From Pseudomonas sp. MWU15-20650 (GTDB lineage: Bacteria; Pseudomonadota; Gammaproteobacteria; Pseudomonadales; Pseudomonadaceae): a DNA stretch of 64,000 bases. The notes beneath the pieces are model-generated. The model did no database searches. It was given only the letters and a program-made list of their open reading frames with translations, and had not been told where the DNA came from. Both the position numbers and the translations under genes were made by a program. The DNA lies in contig NZ_JALJFG010000014.1 in the NCBI RefSeq assembly GCF_023242475.1, positions 58,599 to 122,598 on the forward strand. The letters run 5' to 3'. Shown one piece after another: positions 59,578 to 64,000 of the stretch. The first letter of the stretch is position 1. Each line of letters begins with the position of its first letter.

Positions 59578-59750
59578 TTTTCGGTCTCCCGGCGCAGACG
59601 ACGCGCCTCTTGTTGCAGGTAACGCTTGCGGGCCAGGATCGGCACGGCGACGTTGAGGGCCAGCACCGCCAGGCAGATGCCATAGGCCGTCCAGACATAC
59701 AGGCCGTGATGGCCCATGGCGAGAAAATCACTGAACGAAGCAAAACTCAT
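59574..59750 (-). CDS. ccmD: Haem exporter protein CcmD
   Basis: 58 residues from ATG 59750: one membrane helix ([21 protein letters not shown]) and a basic C-terminal tail ([15 protein letters not shown]). It releases holo-CcmE from CcmABC. It overlaps both neighbours. Confidence 0.93.
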   Translation of the reverse strand: MSFASFSDFLAMGHHGLYVWTAYGICLAVLALNVAVPILARKRYLQQEARRLRRETEK

Positions 59751-60502
59751 CCACGCGCTCCCAGGCAGGTGTGCACTTCGGCCTTGACCCAACTGGCGCG
59801 GGCTTCACGCTTGAGCACTTCAAGGCGCATGCGCATCAGCAGCACGGCGCCGAAGAAGCAGTAGAACCCCAGCACCATCAGCAGCAGCGGTGCCCACATT
59901 TCCACGGGCATGGCCGGTTTTTCGGTGAGGGTGAAGGTGGCGCCCTGGTGCAGGGTGTTCCACCACTGCACCGAGTATTTGATGATCGGGATATTGATCA
60001 CGCCAACGATGGCCAGCACCGCGCAGGCTTTGGCGGCGCTGTCACGGTTACTGATGGCGTTGCCCAGGGCAATCAGGCCGAAGTACAGGAACAGCAGGAT
60101 CAGCATCGACGTCAGGCGCGCATCCCACACCCACCACGAACCCCAGGTCGGTTTGCCCCAGATGGCGCCCGTGGCCAGCGCCACGGCGGTCATCCACGCA
60201 CCGATGGGCGCGGCGCATTGCAGGGCGACGTCAGCCAGTTTCATCTTCCACACCAGGCCGACCACGCCGCACACCGCCAGCATCACGTAGCAGGACTGGG
60301 CGAGCATCGCGGCGGGCACGTGGATGTAGATGATGCGAAAGCTGTTGCCCTGCTGGTAATCCGGCGGCGCGAAGGCCAGGCCCCAGACCAGGCCGATGCC
60401 GATCAGCAACAGGGCGAAGACGCTCAACCACGGCAGCAGCTTGCCGCTGATACCGTAAAACCATTTGGGCGAGCCGAGCTTGTGAAACCAGGTCCAGTTC
60501 AT
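59747..60502 (-). CDS. ccmC: Haem exporter/loader CcmC
   Basis: 251 residues from ATG 60502. Six membrane helices and a WWD domain ([13 protein letters not shown]) with conserved His residues. It loads haem onto CcmE. A 93-base gap with the palindrome CTCGCCTAGGCGAG separates it from ccmB. Confidence 0.95.
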   Translation of the reverse strand: MNWTWFHKLGSPKWFYGISGKLLPWLSVFALLLIGIGLVWGLAFAPPDYQQGNSFRIIYIHVPAAMLAQSCYVMLAVCGVVGLVWKMKLADVALQCAAPIGAWMTAVALATGAIWGKPTWGSWWVWDARLTSMLILLFLYFGLIALGNAISNRDSAAKACAVLAIVGVINIPIIKYSVQWWNTLHQGATFTLTEKPAMPVEMWAPLLLMVLGFYCFFGAVLLMRMRLEVLKREARASWVKAEVHTCLGARG

Positions 60503-60525
60503 TGCTGTTTCCATCACGGTTGTTG

Positions 60526-60539
60526 CTCGCCTAGGCGAG
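60526..60539. other. Palindrome in the ccmB-ccmC gap
   Basis: CTCGCCTAGGCGAG is a perfect 14-base palindrome in the only sizeable gap of the ccm operon. Role unknown; it is not followed by a T-run. Confidence 0.5.
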
Positions 60540-60595
60540 AAACCAAGGATCTTTCTTATGTTGAAGAGCCGATTATGTCGCTTAACCAGACCTCA

Positions 60596-61264
60596 TTATT
60601 CGCCGACGCTGATCTTCAGGCCAGCCGCTATAGCAAAGGGTGTCAGGGTTACCGCCAGGGCGGCCAGACTGCCAAGCCACAACAGGTAACCGGTCGCCGG
60701 CATGCCCATGAGCGAGGCTTGCAAAGCACCGCTGCCCAGGATCAACACCGGGATGTACAAAGGCAGAATCAGCAGGGCCAGCAACAGGCCGCCCCGCTTC
60801 AAACCCACGGTCAAGGCTGCCCCGACCGCGCCTAACAGACTGAGGATCGGCGTGCCCAGCAACAAGCTCAGCAGCAGTATCGGCAGGCATTCGGTGGGCA
60901 ATCCCAACATCATCGCCAGCAGCGGCGAGAGCAAGACTAGCGCCAAGCCGGAAAAAGCCCAGTGTGCCAGCACCTTGGCCAGCACCAGAAGTGGCAGGGG
61001 GTGCGACGAAAGGACCCACTGCTCCAGGGAACCGTCTTCAAAATCACTGCGAAACAGCCCGTCCAGCGAGAGCAGGACCGATAAAAGCGCAGCCACCCAC
61101 ACCAGCCCAGGGGACAAGGTTTGCAACAGTTTAGTCTCTGGGCCGACCGCCAGCGGGAACAACGCGATGACGATGGCGAAAAACACCAGCGGGTTGGCCA
61201 ATTCAGCCGGGCGACGGCACAACAGCCGCGCTTCACGGGCGACCAACAGGGCGAACACACTCAT
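60596..61264 (-). CDS. ccmB: Haem exporter permease CcmB
   Basis: 222 residues from ATG 61264, six membrane helices. It pairs with the ATPase CcmA in the complex that frees holo-CcmE. ATGA overlap with ccmA. Confidence 0.95.
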   Translation of the reverse strand: MSVFALLVAREARLLCRRPAELANPLVFFAIVIALFPLAVGPETKLLQTLSPGLVWVAALLSVLLSLDGLFRSDFEDGSLEQWVLSSHPLPLLVLAKVLAHWAFSGLALVLLSPLLAMMLGLPTECLPILLLSLLLGTPILSLLGAVGAALTVGLKRGGLLLALLILPLYIPVLILGSGALQASLMGMPATGYLLWLGSLAALAVTLTPFAIAAGLKISVGE

Positions 61265-61896
61265 AGCGACCACCGCCCCAAGTCCAATTCACGGTAACCC
61301 GCGGGCATGCGCACCAGGGTGTGGTGAGTGGTGAGCAGCACCATGCCGCCCTGCTCGCAGTGCTGGGCCAGGTGTTCTTCGAGTTGAGCGACGCCTTGCT
61401 TGTCGAGGGCGGTGAAAGGCTCGTCGAGAATCCACACCGGTGGGCCAGGCAGGTACAGACGCGCCAAGGCCACGCGGCGCTGCTGGCCGGCGGACAGGGT
61501 GTGGCAGGGCACGTCTTCGAAGCCTTTGAGGCCCACGGCGGCCAGAGCCTGCCAGATGGCGTCGCGGGACGCCGGGTGATGCAGGGCGCTGAGCCAGCTG
61601 AGGTTTTCTTCCGGGGTCAGCACGTCCTTGATACCGGCGGCATGGCCGATCCAGACCAGGTTACGGGCAAGCGTGGTGCGTTGTTCGTTGAGGGGCTTGC
61701 CGTTGAGTCGCACCTCACCGGCCGTCGGCTGCATCAACCCGGCCAGCAGACGCAGCAAACTGGTCTTGCCGCTGCCGTTGGGGCCGCTGATTTGCACCAT
61801 GTCGCCGCTCGCCAAGCGCAGTTCGAGGTGTTCGAACAGCAGGCGCAGGTCGCGCTCACAGGCGAGCGCTACGGCTTCAAGAAGAGGGCTGGTCAA
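61261..61896 (-). CDS. ccmA: Haem exporter ATPase CcmA
   Basis: 211 residues from TTG 61896, an uncommon start; no better ATG or GTG fits the conserved N-terminus. ABC motifs: Walker [12 protein letters not shown], signature [14 protein letters not shown], Walker B VWILDEPF, and the H-loop in LLTTHHTL. First gene of the ccm operon. Confidence 0.94.
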   Translation of the reverse strand: MTSPLLEAVALACERDLRLLFEHLELRLASGDMVQISGPNGSGKTSLLRLLAGLMQPTAGEVRLNGKPLNEQRTTLARNLVWIGHAAGIKDVLTPEENLSWLSALHHPASRDAIWQALAAVGLKGFEDVPCHTLSAGQQRRVALARLYLPGPPVWILDEPFTALDKQGVAQLEEHLAQHCEQGGMVLLTTHHTLVRMPAGYRELDLGRWSL

Positions 61897-62096
61897 GAGA
61901 TCGCGGGCCTTTACGGTTCAAGTCGGCGGTGCAGCGGCCGTTATAGAGAAATGCACAATAACGGCTTTGGCGACCGATTTTAGAGAGCTGGATCAAATAG
62001 TTGTGAGGTTTTTACCGCTCTCTTTGCAGACGGGCGGCATTATACATGCGATGCCCTACTCTAAAGAGGGCAATTTCCCCAGAGACGACGTGCACG

Positions 62097-63674
62097 ATGA
62101 CCGGTGAGATCAACCTTCCTACGCTGCCGCCAGCACCCTCGCCCGGGCCTGCCCCGCTGCCGGCGACCGGCGAGTTACTCAAACTGCTGGAGCCGCAGGC
62201 CGGGTTGATCGACCCTGGAAAAACCGTAAACGCCGAAGTCATCGCGCTTAAACAAGGCGGTGACGCCTTTCAGCTATTGCTCAAGTTGACCCTCGAAGGC
62301 GGTCGCCAGACGCTGGTGCAAGCCAGCAGTGCCCAGCCGTTGCCGTTGGGCAGTAACGTGGCCGTGAGCCAGACGCCGACGGGCAACCTGACGATCACGC
62401 TGCAGCAAGCCTTGAGCGCCAACGTCGCCGCCCTCACCCGCATCGACACCACGCAGATGCCGGTAGGCACGCTGCTGCAAGGCAAGGTCCTGACCACTCA
62501 AATGCTGCCCCAGGGCGCGGCGCAACCGGCGATCTACCGCTCACTGGTGAGCGTACTCACTAACGCCCTGAGTGGTACGACCCTGACGGTGGAAAGCCCC
62601 CAGCCGTTGCGAGTCGGCAGTTTGCTCAGCGCGGTGGTGCAGAATGCGCAAACCTTGAACTTTGTGCCGCTGAGCGGGCTAAAGGATCAGTTGGCGGTCG
62701 CACAACAGCTCTCGACCCAACAAAGCCGCCAGGGCTCGCTGGATGTCGTGTTCACCGCACTGCAGAACCTGCCCGCCGACGACACAACGTCCACCGACCT
62801 GCGCGCCGCCGCCGACCGCCTGCTGGCCGCCTTGCCGGACCTGGCGCAAGTCAGCAACCCCAAGGTCCTGGCGCAATTGATCCAGAACAGCGGTGTGTTT
62901 CTTGAAGCCAAGTTGCTGGCCGGGCAAAACCCGCAAGTGCCGCCGCTGGACATGAAGGGCAGCCTGCTGCGCCTGGTTGCCGAGTTGCTGCCGTCCCTGC
63001 CCGCCAGTACCAACCTGAACGCCATTCTCGCCGCCAACACCTTGGCTCAGGTACTCCCCAACTTTGTGCGCAACCCGCTGAGCACCCTCGGCCAGATCGG
63101 TGCCCGCCCGGCACCGGCAGGTTTTCCGCTGCCGGATCGGCTGATGCAACGCCTGGAGGGCGAAGGCGACCTGGAAAACCTGCTGCGCCTGGCCGCCGCG
63201 GCAATTTCCCGATTGCAAAGCCACCAGCTGTCGAGCCTGGAACAGACCGGCACGACCGCCGACGGCCGCCTGCAGACCACCTGGCAACTGGAAATCCCCC
63301 TGCGCACCTTGCAGGACATCGTCCCGCTGCAGGTCAAGTTCCAGCGTGAAGAGCCGGCGCCGGACAAGGACCAGCCCGAACGCCAAGACAAAAAAGACCC
63401 CAAGCAAATGCTCTGGCGCGTCGAACTGGCGCTCGACATCGAACCGCTGGGGCCGTTACAGGTTCAGGCGCAACTGACCCAGGGCAAACTGTCCAGCCAG
63501 TTGTGGGCAACCCGCCCCTTCACGGCCAGCCTGATCGAAAGCCACTTGGGCAGCTTGCGCGAGCGCCTGGTGACCTCGGGCATCAATGTCGGCGACCTCG
63601 ATTGCCACCTCGGCACCCCACCGCGCGGCCCTAAAACCGGATTGGAACAACGCTGGGTGGATGAAACCGCATGA
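62097..63674 (+). CDS. FliK-like hook-length-control family protein
   Basis: 525 residues from ATG 62097. Gln/Leu/Thr-rich, repetitive N-terminal and middle region, then a C-terminal globular domain (QMLWRVELALDIEPLGPLQV, then LESHLGSLRERL-like LIESHLGSLRERLVTSGINV) typical of the FliK C-terminus that switches FlhB substrate specificity. No other flagellar gene is in the window, and it is divergent from ccmA. It overlaps the following FlhB-like gene by four bases. Confidence 0.8.
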   Translation: MTGEINLPTLPPAPSPGPAPLPATGELLKLLEPQAGLIDPGKTVNAEVIALKQGGDAFQLLLKLTLEGGRQTLVQASSAQPLPLGSNVAVSQTPTGNLTITLQQALSANVAALTRIDTTQMPVGTLLQGKVLTTQMLPQGAAQPAIYRSLVSVLTNALSGTTLTVESPQPLRVGSLLSAVVQNAQTLNFVPLSGLKDQLAVAQQLSTQQSRQGSLDVVFTALQNLPADDTTSTDLRAAADRLLAALPDLAQVSNPKVLAQLIQNSGVFLEAKLLAGQNPQVPPLDMKGSLLRLVAELLPSLPASTNLNAILAANTLAQVLPNFVRNPLSTLGQIGARPAPAGFPLPDRLMQRLEGEGDLENLLRLAAAAISRLQSHQLSSLEQTGTTADGRLQTTWQLEIPLRTLQDIVPLQVKFQREEPAPDKDQPERQDKKDPKQMLWRVELALDIEPLGPLQVQAQLTQGKLSSQLWATRPFTASLIESHLGSLRERLVTSGINVGDLDCHLGTPPRGPKTGLEQRWVDETA

Positions 63675-64000
63675 AAAACCCAACCCCACCGCGCCAGGCG
63701 ATTGCCCTCAAGTACGACGGCCAACAAGCCCCGACCCTTACTGCCAAGGGCGACGAAGCCTTGGCCGAAGCCATCCTCAAGCTGGCACGGGAAAACGAAG
63801 TGCCCATCTATGAGAACGCCGAGCTGGTGAAGCTGCTGGCCCGCATGGAACTGGGGGACAGCATCCCGGAGGAGCTGTACCGCACGGTGGCCGAGATCAT
63901 TGCGTTTGCGTGGACGTTAAAGGGCAAGTTCCCGGTGGGCTATGACCCGGATGCGCGGCCAGTAGAGCGGGATGTGACCGAGCGTGGGGATGACTACTGA
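63671..64000 (+). CDS. FlhB C-terminal-domain-like small protein
   Basis: 109 residues ending on the last base of the window. It resembles the cytoplasmic C-terminal domain of FlhB/YscU alone: AIALKYDGQQAPTLTAKGDE, ENEVPIYENAELVKLLARME, ELYRTVAEIIAFAW. The autocleavage motif NPTH of true FlhB is absent. It has no membrane segment. It is coupled to the FliK-like gene. Such orphan pairs occur in other gamma-proteobacteria; their role is not settled. Confidence 0.85.
   Translation: MKNPTPPRQAIALKYDGQQAPTLTAKGDEALAEAILKLARENEVPIYENAELVKLLARMELGDSIPEELYRTVAEIIAFAWTLKGKFPVGYDPDARPVERDVTERGDDY

Overview
The window is a stretch of a Pseudomonas chromosome, most likely from the P. fluorescens group. 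Three things point there: the gene order (a PA1611-type kinase next to fabA-fabB and a chemoreceptor; gltA divergent from sdhCDAB-sucAB-lpd-sucCD; gcl-hyi-glxR-ttuD-pyk; ccmABCDEFGHI), the high-GC codon use, and many intergenic REP elements built on the core GTGGGAGGGGGCTTGC, which is typical of this group. No tRNA, rRNA, CRISPR array, prophage or classical insertion sequence was seen.

Layout. 1-3.8 kb: the 3' part of a hybrid sensor kinase, then fabA-fabB for unsaturated fatty acid synthesis. 3.9-14 kb: single housekeeping and stress genes, namely a chemoreceptor, an OsmC-like protein, a pirin gene broken by one stop codon, a dienelactone-hydrolase-like enzyme, htpG, two overlapping hotdog thioesterases, a small lipoprotein, a DUF599 membrane protein and brnQ. 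14-27 kb: the TCA block, with citrate synthase on + and succinate dehydrogenase, 2-oxoglutarate dehydrogenase and succinyl-CoA synthetase on -. 27-37 kb: acetate symporter actP with its DUF485 partner, an orphan betaine-type binding protein, a GH17 beta-glucan enzyme, a secreted alpha/beta hydrolase overlapping mlaA, and a FUSC transporter.

37.7-40.4 kb is an accessory patch: a glycosyltransferase, a relic of an outer-membrane efflux gene, a RutR-like TetR regulator, and a REP-associated tyrosine transposase (RAYT) with a REP pair on each side. 40.4-47.6 kb: the glyoxylate carboligase pathway (glyoxylate to tartronate semialdehyde to glycerate to pyruvate), with two identical GntR-type palindromes upstream of gcl. 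47.7-53 kb: a urea-transporter-like protein, a voltage-gated channel with a zinc-ribbon tail, an orphan sulfate-binding protein, a DUF5666-like protein and an MFS exporter.

52.9-54.5 kb is a decaying patch: intact hicB beside a hicA with an internal deletion, and intact phnN beside a phnP reduced to its two ends. 54.5-64 kb: a lipoprotein, the complete cytochrome c maturation operon, and a FliK-like gene overlapping a small FlhB-C-terminal-like gene.

The metabolic core is ordinary. The points worth a second look are the RAYT/REPIN system, including a REP pair nested in another REP structure and a 110-bp direct repeat carrying REPs; the set of recently inactivated genes (pirin, hicA, phnP, efflux relic); the paired operators at gcl and hicA; and the hydrolase-mlaA and FliK-FlhB gene pairs.
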